Positions 28,601 through 31,842 of a stretch of 31,842 bases of DNA are shown here, piece after piece. The notes under the pieces are model-generated. The model saw nothing but the letters and a program-made list of their open reading frames with translations. It was not told where the DNA came from and did no database searches. The stretch is from positions 1 to 31,842 of IMG/VR virus record IMGVR_UViG_3300027861_000128; one strand, given 5' to 3'. Both the position numbers and the translations under genes were made by a program. Positions within the stretch are counted from its first letter, which is position 1, and each line of letters begins with the position of its first letter. The stretch is from a virus.

Positions 28601-29125
28601 AAGTTAAGACAAGCTGGTTTAACTTGGAAGTATGAAGGATACAAACATGATGAAGCTAATTGGGGTATAGATGATCCTGCGTATAAATCAGCTGCCTATG
28701 TAATATCAGGGCTAACTAATGTTCCACTTGATAGATTAATTTCTAAATCAGAAAATGTTAGAAGCGCTATTGAAGATGAGCAACAAAATTGGAAAAGAGT
28801 TTCTTTAATACTAGGATGGAGAGATTATCAATTAAACTCTACTGAACAAAGAAAAGAATATGTTACATCACAGAAAGAAGCTAAAGCTGCTTATAGAAAA
28901 AATATGAAAAACAAAGGCACTAGACAATATACGCCTAAGAATCTAATGACAACTAAACAGTTTGAAGAAGAGAAAATAGAAAAACAAAGAATTAAATATA
29001 AGAAATTAAATCAAGCAGAACAAGTAAGAAAACTAGATAGTCTAGGCTTGTCAAAGAAACAGATAAAGTCTTTAAAATACGAAAAAGATAGAGTAGCAAA
29101 ACTTATACAATTAATGAGCAAATGA
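19670..29125 (+). CDS. giant multidomain internal virion (polyvalent) protein, 3151 aa
   Basis: Residues 4-36 and 37-69 are a tandem 33-residue repeat (YAEEVYDYID / YSDEIYGYMA). A Gly/Ala hydrophobic stretch lies near 592-615 and helical coiled-coil regions near 820-1010. H1065-EMGH-1069 is a zinc-protease HExxH motif, with E1123/E1124 as candidate third ligand (gluzincin pattern). Residues about 1280-1365 resemble sigma-70 region 2-3 (NFDPRGRDSLFGWVNSYIGR). A HAD phosphatase is visible: D2234-FDDT-2238, T2313 in VLTAR, and D2369/D2370 in FADD. KFS motifs stand at 1590, 2195 and 2397, and the last two bracket the HAD. The last 750 residues resemble the shared C-terminal region of marine phage giant proteins, with hydrophobic helices near 2878-2900 and 2914-2946. 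The order suggests a gp16-like ejection protein that also carries effector enzymes. I find no RNA polymerase DxDGD motif. Confidence 0.85.
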   Translation: MPGYAEEVYDYIDSEDSTFKDKVSKEDFKTAIKDKSYSDEIYGYMAELDSGFKDKIDEQVFFEAISDGSKGKEGEVKKEEVEEEGINRDSLANKYDLIINQFEDKKFKPELIGEDREKAISDIKSKKDQALKDFDSDEDIAGFADRIYKLGKKYSLTQEDIDGTQVGLEEKWSIMPDEVEEETTELDVFGRPMPGAVEQESTVDLKSINTPAIETARLEEHSNDLNNYKKEAIRQGYTVVGAYDEAPEKVNKDKLIKLPGPLQNANISDIYPKSVIDNVLNEKRTKVAKDQKVRDMKPELDAILEDFENEKGVTAVGGHILGTIIEANDFFDNIFLDDKSRERQEKISLELHKAIGTDASYMDAREKLNRLLKSKQDTENYEIDVNTYRIEAANDNLQLLEHQLLSYEKRANNNEAFTEKDVAEYNVIKTAYNNQIDVANQAMVRLGELTVEGVNFDKIKDKTLKTYSTLSVYGNNIGSSVVRIAGGLATLRHELTVPQLAKWAGYDINDAQVRSEIASGFDDFFGTEIGDDIEAGLSSINSGNQEVKNQIGKLHSWAEEIKDENREKQDFNKITNPLEFISWGFEGVTENAVNLGVSAITGGSGGLVLMALSESGNKMNEMNKEMEGEKWSNDELRFIQKEKERLGNNYSLFYPGQDDEFKIKPKNISALQYFGTAGIYGASEYFSEKITLGNFKFAKNNIKKAWKIGGKSTDEVGGRIINSKLNPLTKAENFNVWGKEALKGTFTEAGGEGLVTMSQNFADRYFLDNYDVSILDGVTESMAMGAFMNGTMQSPVLLSQASNAFRSESQNALISKTGAEILSLSKQRDKIDAQIFALKGSDPAAIEKLKNNRNEIQDNIMDLSTKQLENMRETESTIASLTPSDRQSLIDVFNNEHKVRKEIDDINENESLSKADKKSMINTRLDYLTKQNAKKQRVLTNRVFEADKQRGRNFATAWRTENNLLDDVANIQGNNNKETLEKGLQHIDTIEDLTDQEKNQVKDQMKNEFKRAEQESSGDYTVHGMAFGDNLTVETIAPDGTKSTRKVNVPINFSMGKGNRTVQSHEMGHQTVFKKFMQNNPNATGLVNDMESYIKKNFKGEILQELKEVEEAYKDKSKAEIAEEKLARISDFLRRKNIKGDRTLNNKLFGRFQKFNEGNGQISTGKDVFDMITSYNQSFESGVLSGLAKTIAQQESKSEPTTAKKSMTKAERNKVEDALNDAPGQRNKDGKYTMTKAEWRADKNRAFSKAYNMLMNGDLDGLIIAKMASGKDIYGQAREEFLSDARDKIGQHMLNFDPRGRDSLFGWVNSYIGRKVSDVANKAKREKAKTPGTKISTDQKLGEEGRTVAETIEGDTASDIEAAVDRSLNAKKKGVDNLRTRLGIEKGGKIYNKVVDSVKKVFGAKLPEVSNKNFKEALKKDFNTLLFKDIKNDIGTRAKYKEFIEGDITFKDANGNTKTMPRWEMLYDYISQSTFNKRFEPFIEPLINPETGNQARPDNNPLFTKKKITKEQWVEYFLGDKVGASTKGTRKDALASAIAQELAFDATMETISDPDIQNRIKDIYESQGLRQAENYLEQVAKEIDRTPDSKFSITKDIPVDVNQPKYLVQSALNNLKDYLENENTGILSNRPVREIINDFRKTINSTQNSILEPLFEAIEDKISSSTNPDPDSLSSYEYAAKLRDSIIGEILFENLDSSPKPGKSFKDLIFSKLSKKQQENYQKPYTTNARSKPLDADQTKEYTEGIEDLGNFLPDDLKNNTGILTSLAGSNNIRTEQKVKKHQDKTNALIKKGMSEADAKKNNKTTKSITNDDVKKLLNKSKNNKKSKASNSSVTTPNWGGKTGISQSVDNLINDPNFDRNNPKDLAKLKKLIDAKYPASKAKELQEVGEALINSLNEMVNSYTPFSPKWWKAFNFAQNLIAAQTNATNGIFRQMAGLNAVSLLSGSKAAFQIEHNVQSGKFSFNALNYIFLEAQAKIQNKDFNFKKELSRLSNMFNRNMMLLDKDIQVVADAKAGSETFNKGLEVLKKKYGEKWLTPERLQRIKDIAGSTTNQAGFNPNMDTLVNNVLAFGIASTTLDTKSGLTYDQVLINQMQGSLAHDLVSKIIEKNIKKSTMGKQVLESKSISKTIKAIPEANELFNEMISESAQLQVNPNAENNINENSIKLSLIDSNYESYKKRNEENNKLSENAPVVKFSKTKDTNKENIEELGTVDKALNVARDPKAPIKKIRVFDFDDTLATTKSDVLYTAPDGTNGKLNAEEFATQGKELLDQGYKFDFSEFNKVTKGKPGPLLDIAKKIQAARGTEDVFVLTARAPEAQAAIKEFLDSVGLNIPLKNITGLGNSTGEAKAQWLVGKAAEGYNDFYFADDAMQNVDAVKKAMSVLDVKSKVQQAKAKFSKTVDETVNDIIEHKTGIKSESEYSDVKARLKGRKKGRFEMFIPPSAEDFVGLLYKMLGKGEIGNMQMDFFKEHLLDPYGRAMENLSRDQNRMINDFKALKDQLVKEGLIPKDLNKKAFGEYTLQDVARVLAWNKQGFDIPGISKTDLKQILDYAKKNPAIDVFAQNLIDINKGDGYSAPNADWLGGTISTDLLDGLRTGKRSKYLQQWQENVDLIFSPKNLNKMEAAFGTKYREAMEDMLGRMKSGRNRSNKMGRLENRLLDYINNSVGTVMFFNMRSALLQTISAVNFIDFGSNNVFRAAKAFANQPQYWKDFMELMNSEFLVERRNGLKLNVSESEIADAAATSKNKAKAAVAYILQKGYLPTQFADSFAIASGGATFYRNRIDALMKEGMSEADAKKQAFLEFREIAEESQQSSRPDRVSQQQASVLGRLILAFQNTPMQMNRLGKKAFLDLKNRRKRPGMTQFQSDMSNASRVTYYFAVQSAIFSALQQALFALAFDDEEEEAEKERYYNVANGMLNTFLNGTGMIGVAASTLISVGRKVYKESAKEGQFPGPNYEDAANEMLNFSPPIDIKLSKLRQAGLTWKYEGYKHDEANWGIDDPAYKSAAYVISGLTNVPLDRLISKSENVRSAIEDEQQNWKRVSLILGWRDYQLNSTEQRKEYVTSQKEAKAAYRKNMKNKGTRQYTPKNLMTTKQFEEEKIEKQRIKYKKLNQAEQVRKLDSLGLSKKQIKSLKYEKDRVAKLIQLMSK

Positions 29126-29529
29126 AAATATCAGAAAGCACAGAGTTTAAAATAGATTTAAAAACATTTATTGGCATAATAATGCTAACTACGACTTTAG
29201 TTGGTATGTACTATACGCTACAAGAAGATATAAGGTTAGCAAAAACATTACCTCCAGTAGAAGTTACTCGCTTAGAATATGAACTAAAAGAAGAGTGGAA
29301 CGAAAAAATGATCATGCAGTTGAAAGATCAAGTAGAAATGCTAGAGCAAACTCAAGACATATTAAAGGAAGAAATTAGTATAACTGCTAGTATGATCAAA
29401 GATGGAACGGAAGCTGATGGTAAATTAGAAGAGCTTAATAGACAGTTAGAAGAATTACAAAACAAAAAACCTAGTACTAGAGTTATAGTAAAAGAGGTTA
29501 AAGTAGATAAAAAAGGTAGAAAATTATAA
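29122..29529 (+). CDS. membrane-anchored coiled-coil protein (possible spanin or holin partner)
   Basis: A 135-residue protein whose ATG overlaps the giant gene's TGA (ATGA, 29122-29125). Residues about 15-33 form one membrane helix (TFIGIIMLTTTLVGMYYTL) with a short charged N-tail. Residues about 50-115 are a Glu/Lys/Leu coiled coil (KDQVEMLEQTQDILKEEI, LEELNRQLEELQNK), and the end is basic (KVDKKGRKL). This one-helix-plus-coil plan is that of an inner-membrane spanin subunit (Rz), but no partner lipoprotein is visible. An ejection-complex membrane anchor is equally possible. The function is open. Confidence 0.65.
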   Translation: MKISESTEFKIDLKTFIGIIMLTTTLVGMYYTLQEDIRLAKTLPPVEVTRLEYELKEEWNEKMIMQLKDQVEMLEQTQDILKEEISITASMIKDGTEADGKLEELNRQLEELQNKKPSTRVIVKEVKVDKKGRKL

Positions 29530-29532
29530 ATT

Positions 29533-29682
29533 ATGGGTAAAATATCAGGACCTTGTAAGACAGCAGCAAAAAATAAATTTAAAGTATGGCCAAGCGCTTA
29601 CGCTAGTGGTTGGGGTGTACGATGTACTAAAGCTGGTGGACCAAGTAAGATGGGTAAAAGTAATAGAAAAAAGAAAAAGTAA
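29533..29682 (+). CDS. tiny basic protein with a KVWPSAYASG motif, 49 aa
   Basis: A 49-residue basic protein starting at ATG 29533. Its motif is CKTAAKNKFKVWPSAYASG, then GVRCTKAGG, ending KSNRKKKK. I recognise the K-WPSAYASG pattern as a small module common in marine phage and some giant-virus genomes; its role is not established. Two cysteines (C8, C31) flank it and could bind metal. The stop shares its last base with the next ATG (TAATG). The last codons contain A_AAA_AAG in frame (29667-29673), so a -1 shift would fuse it to the next protein. Confidence 0.8.
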   Translation: MGKISGPCKTAAKNKFKVWPSAYASGWGVRCTKAGGPSKMGKSNRKKKK

Positions 29683-29957
29683 TGGCTAAAAAAACTAAAG
29701 GTGGTGGAACTACCAAGGTATGTTTGCCAGCTAGTAAAGTTAAATCCATGAGCAAGGCAGAGCGTGATAAAGTTGTAAGTGCTAAACGTTCAGCTGCTAG
29801 TAAAGGAAAGTATAAAAGATCTAGTAAGTCAAATGTTAAAGGTGCACGTAAAAAAGGAGCAACACTTCGTGACTGGTTTGAAAAAGAAAACTGGATTAAC
29901 GTAGCAACTGGTGCGCCTTGTGGAGCATCAAGCAGAACTCGTAAAAAGAAAAAGTAA
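29682..29957 (+). CDS. small basic protein, 91 aa, DUF5872-like
   Basis: A 91-residue protein rich in Lys, Ser and Arg. The C-terminal half (about 58-85) has GATLRDWFEKENWINVATG followed by APCG, a pattern I associate with the DUF5872-type module found in small phage proteins and some eukaryotic viruses. The N-terminal half is Lys/Ser-rich (SKAERDKVVSAKRSAASKGK), suiting nucleic-acid binding. It ends RKKKKK and TAATG, sharing a base with the next gene. Function is unknown; packaging of basic proteins with DNA is one idea. The family name is from memory and should be checked by search. Confidence 0.75.
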   Translation: MAKKTKGGGTTKVCLPASKVKSMSKAERDKVVSAKRSAASKGKYKRSSKSNVKGARKKGATLRDWFEKENWINVATGAPCGASSRTRKKKK

Positions 29958-30069
29958 TGGCTACTAAAAGAAAAAAGAAAAACCTTGCTGGGATGGTTAT
30001 GTCAAAAAAGGTATGAAAAAAAAAGGTAATAGAATGGTAAACAATTGCGTACCAATAAAAAAGAAATAA
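29957..30069 (+). CDS. CWDGY-type tiny protein requiring a -1 frameshift
   Basis: The ATG at 29957 opens a 19-codon frame ending at TGA 30014-30016. The adjacent frame holds KPCWDGYVKKGM, NRMVNNCVP and a KKK end with TAA 30067-30069, a motif set I recognise from small marine phage proteins. That second frame has no ATG before the motif, because TAA lies at 29965-29967. The slippery heptamer A_AAA_AAG (29971-29977) lies in the zero frame between them. A -1 shift there gives a continuous 37-residue protein beginning MATKRKKEKPCWDGY. Either translation is programmed to shift, or one A has been lost from the run (mutation or read error). Function is unknown. Confidence 0.65.
29971..29977 (+). promoter_or_regulatory. 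A_AAA_AAG slippery heptamer (candidate -1 frameshift site)
   Basis: This is the same heptamer used by E. coli dnaX. It is in the zero frame of ATG 29957 and joins exactly the frame that encodes CWDGYVKKG. I see no strong stimulatory hairpin by eye, and the A-rich sequence makes chance occurrence possible. Confidence 0.5.
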
Positions 30070-30070
30070 T

Positions 30071-30268
30071 ATGAGATCAAGAGGTAAAAATGAATGCAAA
30101 AAAGCTTGGAAAAAATGGGAAGCTGGGTATGCTAAAAAAGAAGGTGGTAAAGAAGAAGCTTCTAAAGAAAGAAGAGAGTTTTATTGTGATAATGGAGTAA
30201 TAAAGCTTAGACCGTCAGATGATGCTGATGTACCTTTAAATGACGAGCAAATAGAAAATAAAAAATAA
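30071..30268 (+). CDS. small charged protein, 65 aa, unknown function
   Basis: A 65-residue protein starting one base after the previous stop. The first half is basic and aromatic (KNECKKAWKKWEAGYAKKEG) and the second half acidic (RPSDDADVPLNDEQIENKK), with cysteines at 9 and 39. I recognise no family. It belongs to the run of tiny basic genes by spacing and style. An ATG with an A/T leader and no ribosome-binding motif precedes it. Confidence 0.65.
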   Translation: MRSRGKNECKKAWKKWEAGYAKKEGGKEEASKERREFYCDNGVIKLRPSDDADVPLNDEQIENKK

Positions 30269-30271
30269 GTT

Positions 30272-30532
30272 ATGGCAATAAGAAAAACTACAAAAGGTAA
30301 AGGTAGGAATTTTAGGACAACTGAAGAAGGAGCTGGAATGACTGCTAAAGGAGTTAAAGAATATAGAAAGAAAAATCCTAAAAGTAAACTAAAGACTGCA
30401 GTTACTAAGTGTGATGTCAAAGTAGGTACTGAAGCTTACAAAAGACAAAAAGCATTTTGTAGTAGATCTAAAAGTTGGGATGGAGAAAGAGGCAGAGCAG
30501 CTAGAAAGCGCTGGTGCTGTAGTAGATTTTAA
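30272..30532 (+). CDS. small basic Cys-containing protein, 86 aa, DUF6321-like
   Basis: An 86-residue protein. It has GAGMTAKGVKEYRKKNPKSK followed by LKTAVTKCD, then FCSRSKSW, ERGRAARKRWCCSRF at the end. The order GMTAKG - Y - NP-S-LK - C - FC-RSK-W - R-RW-C matches a small phage protein family I recall as DUF6321, also seen fused to larger proteins. Four cysteines in the C-terminal half could hold a metal. It is the last gene of the rightward unit before the bidirectional terminator. The role is unknown; DNA binding fits its charge. Confidence 0.75.
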   Translation: MAIRKTTKGKGRNFRTTEEGAGMTAKGVKEYRKKNPKSKLKTAVTKCDVKVGTEAYKRQKAFCSRSKSWDGERGRAARKRWCCSRF

Positions 30533-30580
30533 TTAGGAACAATAAAAAACTGGGCACCATACCCAAAGTTCCTGTAACCA

Positions 30581-30613
30581 AAAAAGGGGAAGTCGTAATG
30601 ACCTCCCCTTTTT
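30581..30613. terminator. bidirectional intrinsic terminator between convergent units
   Basis: AAAAAGGGGA (30581-30590) pairs with TCCCCTTTTT (30604-30613), with GTC/GAC pairs inside and a GTAAT loop. A residues on one side and T residues on the other serve both strands. It lies between the end of the rightward gene at 30532 and the leftward genes ending at 30618 or 30670. The rest of 30533-30660 shows nothing else apart from the micro-ORF. Confidence 0.85.
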
Positions 30614-30617
30614 ATAT

Positions 30618-30659
30618 TTAGCACCATGGGCAAAATCCGCCCGGACAGTTTTCACACAT
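30618..30659 (-). CDS. candidate 13-residue peptide with two CxxC pairs
   Basis: ATG at 30659 to TAA at 30618 on the minus strand encodes MCENCPGGFCPWC: four cysteines in two CxxC pairs in 13 residues. It begins 10 bases after the stop of the 51-residue gene and ends five bases before the terminator hairpin, so it would be the last frame of the leftward operon. Such composition is unlikely for random AT-rich DNA and could bind zinc or act as a redox peptide. There is no proof of translation. Confidence 0.35.
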   Translation of the reverse strand: MCENCPGGFCPWC

Positions 30660-30669
30660 AATTTTAATT

Positions 30670-30825
30670 TTAGAATCTATAAGTAATACCAAAAGCAAAT
30701 ATAAAACCTCCACTAGCTATAGCTAAAGTGTTAGGATTTAAATTGATTTTTTGTTTATGTAGTATCATATTGCTAACTGCAAAGCTAGCTAGGCTTATAC
30801 CACCTATTATTGCTAATTTTCTCAT
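30670..30825 (-). CDS. small membrane protein, 51 aa
   Basis: ATG at 30825 overlaps the stop of the upstream gene (ATGA on the minus strand, 30822-30825). The 51 residues hold two hydrophobic stretches, LAIIGGISLASFAVSNMI (about 4-21) and TLAIASGGFIFAFGI (about 33-47), joined by a short polar turn (HKQKINLNPN), and end YRF. The N-terminus MRKLAIIGG could also be read as a signal anchor. I recognise no family. The tight overlap chain back to the reductase gene supports real translation. Confidence 0.65.
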   Translation of the reverse strand: MRKLAIIGGISLASFAVSNMILHKQKINLNPNTLAIASGGFIFAFGITYRF

Positions 30826-31082
30826 CCTTTTATTTTTATTATAAGATAAACGTTAGAAAACATTATACTTATCAAAATAATAGCTGCATATATTATAGCA
30901 TCACCTAAATAGGGTTTAACTGCTAAAGTAAACGCAGATAAAGTTACCATTTTAATAAATAAACTTCCGTACATAATACCATAGCCGGCTTTTGCAAACC
31001 GACTAGTTAGTATTATTACCATAAATGTTATTACAAGAACCAGTATTGCAGCAACAAATCCGTATGCAGCTGATGCTATCAT
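30822..31082 (-). CDS. small membrane protein with three hydrophobic helices, 86 aa
   Basis: An 86-residue, very hydrophobic protein. Helices lie at about 8-27 (GFVAAILVLVITFMVIILTS), 37-55 (YGSLFIKMVTLSAFTLAVK) and 62-83 (AIIYAAIILISIMFSNVYLI). The start ATG overlaps the TGA of the reductase gene (ATGA, 31079-31082) and the end overlaps the 51-residue gene in the same way, so all three are probably translated together. A holin-like or small transport role is possible. The second helix loosely recalls AtpI-type proteins, but I would not name it so. Confidence 0.7.
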   Translation of the reverse strand: MIASAAYGFVAAILVLVITFMVIILTSRFAKAGYGIMYGSLFIKMVTLSAFTLAVKPYLGDAIIYAAIILISIMFSNVYLIIKIKG

Positions 31083-31842
31083 TTTATTTCGCAGCCGTCT
31101 GCACCACAGGCAATTTCTCCAGCAAGATCTGTTTCATCCTCTGTTTCAATAATCTTACTAAGATCAATATCTTTAAGATGTGTCATTGCCATGTCATATT
31201 GGACTTTACTTATATCTTCAAATGGTGCTTGAGTATATGTACCACCATCGTAAGGTAGTACAGATAGACCATTGTAATGATCTCTGTTTTCCCACATCCA
31301 TTTACCAGCTTGATCCCACTCTGTTTGTTTTAAACTAACAGTAGCTGAAACATTGTGAGTGTTAGATCCTTTTCTATGGCCTGGCTTAACCCACTCAGTA
31401 GCAACCTTTTTAATTCTTTCAAGTAAATCAAATGGTGATTCACCTCTTAGTATAGAACCTTTAGGTGCTTTTTGTGGTATACTAATTACAGCTGTATCAT
31501 GAGGTCTGAAAAACTCATCTTCAATTAACTCAGGATGATTAGTAGATAAATACTTATACATAGATTCGTTTTTACCAACTCTGATTCTACGCGTGTAATA
31601 ATCATTATGCCATGCGTGAATACCAGATGAAGTTCCTAGCGCCAGAGATGTCGTCCCAGCAGGCTTCACTGTCGTGCATCTTGCAGCTGGATTAATACCA
31701 ATTGCTTTAGCTGTCTTTGTATTCTCTCTTTTTACTATATTTGCAGCGGCCTTCATATCCAACGGCAGCACAGCGGCACTCGCGATTCCTGTCATTGATA
31801 CACCGATAAGGGCGTCCTTCTCTGTCGTATCTCTCCATACAT
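31079..31842 (-). CDS. nrdJ: class II (B12-dependent) ribonucleotide reductase, C-terminal part
   Basis: The minus-strand frame is open to the right edge; the first residues seen are VWRDTTEKDALIGVSMTGIA, so the internal Met at 31795 is not the true start. CTTVKPAGTTSLALGTSSGI is the conserved barrel-strand signature of the adenosylcobalamin-dependent ribonucleoside-triphosphate reductase, followed by HAWHNDYYTRRIRVGKNE and HNVSATVSLKQTEWD. The tail has a CGADGC pair (CX4C), the redox-active cysteines that reload the active site. The enzyme reduces ribonucleotides to deoxyribonucleotides in the cytoplasm for phage DNA synthesis and needs no iron centre or oxygen. About 250 residues are present and the remainder lies beyond the window. 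The stop is coupled to the next gene by ATGA. The edge-proximal codons are richer in G and C than those further on. Confidence 0.88.
   Translation of the reverse strand, partial: VWRDTTEKDALIGVSMTGIASAAVLPLDMKAAANIVKRENTKTAKAIGINPAARCTTVKPAGTTSLALGTSSGIHAWHNDYYTRRIRVGKNESMYKYLSTNHPELIEDEFFRPHDTAVISIPQKAPKGSILRGESPFDLLERIKKVATEWVKPGHRKGSNTHNVSATVSLKQTEWDQAGKWMWENRDHYNGLSVLPYDGGTYTQAPFEDISKVQYDMAMTHLKDIDLSKIIETEDETDLAGEIACGADGCEIK

Noticed and set aside
19670-29125. Giant protein as a crAss-like virion RNA polymerase
   Set aside because: I looked for the DxDGD catalytic motif and saw only DFDDT, which fits a HAD phosphatase with its other motifs in place.
29122-29529. Firm call of spanin (Rz)
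   Set aside because: One membrane helix plus coiled coil fits, but no endolysin or outer-membrane spanin lipoprotein is nearby, so only a possible role is stated.
30016-30024. Nine-A run as the site of transcriptional slippage for the CWDGY gene
   Set aside because: It lies at and after the TGA of the first frame and after the CWDGY motif, so slippage there cannot join the start codon to the motif.
29896-30099. Minus-strand frame across the small basic genes
   Set aside because: It is the hydrophobic mirror of Lys-rich coding sequence on the other strand, with no independent start context.
31079-31795. Reductase starting at the Met at 31795
   Set aside because: The frame continues to the window edge with conserved residues (RDTTEKDALIGVS), so this is an internal Met of a longer protein.
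1-31842. tRNA genes, CRISPR arrays, insertion sequences, attachment sites
   Set aside because: I saw no cloverleaf-type GC-rich stems ending in CCA, no regular spaced repeats, no transposase and no integrase in the window; an attachment site cannot be called without a second copy.

Overview
This window is the virion-gene region of a tailed phage (or a prophage of the same type) with AT-rich DNA. The gene order is that of a short-tailed phage: GroES-like protein, small terminase candidate, large terminase, portal, scaffold candidate, major capsid protein, head-tail ring proteins, tail nozzle proteins, then internal (ejection) proteins. Protein sizes and sequence style resemble the uncultured marine podovirus / crAss-like group. 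A Bacteroidota (flavobacterial) host is an inference: almost every start codon follows a pure A/T leader with no Shine-Dalgarno sequence, as is usual in that phylum. I could not run a search, so family names rest on recognised motifs.

Layout. Positions 1-1127 hold the end of an unknown gene, a 75-residue protein, a tandem GroES-like protein and a small protein just before the large terminase. Positions 1124-8738 hold the packaging and head module: terminase, portal, scaffold candidate, major capsid protein and a 92-residue protein, closed by a strong UUCG-loop terminator. A single conserved gene (8800-9600) sits alone between two terminators. Positions 9659-17698 hold two ring/connector proteins and two nozzle-like proteins (1333 and 599 residues). 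Positions 17708-29125 hold three ejection-protein candidates; the last is a 3151-residue protein carrying tandem N-terminal repeats, a zinc-protease motif, a sigma-factor-like stretch, a HAD phosphatase domain and a membrane-active C-terminal region. A membrane-anchored coiled-coil protein follows, and then a run of five tiny basic proteins (29533-30532). One of these five can only be made whole by a -1 frameshift at a textbook A_AAA_AAG site.

A bidirectional terminator (30581-30613) separates this rightward unit from a leftward operon. That operon encodes the C-terminal part of a class II (adenosylcobalamin-dependent) ribonucleotide reductase, two small membrane proteins linked by ATGA overlaps, and possibly a 13-residue peptide with two CxxC pairs.

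How the genes work together: the terminase and portal fill a capsid built from the major capsid protein on a scaffold. The ring and nozzle proteins form the short tail. The ejection proteins would leave the virion with the DNA to breach the cell wall and act in the cell. The reductase would supply deoxynucleotides. The points most worth checking are the frameshifted microprotein and its repeat-flanked neighbours, the domain content of the giant protein, and the Cys-rich micro-ORF.
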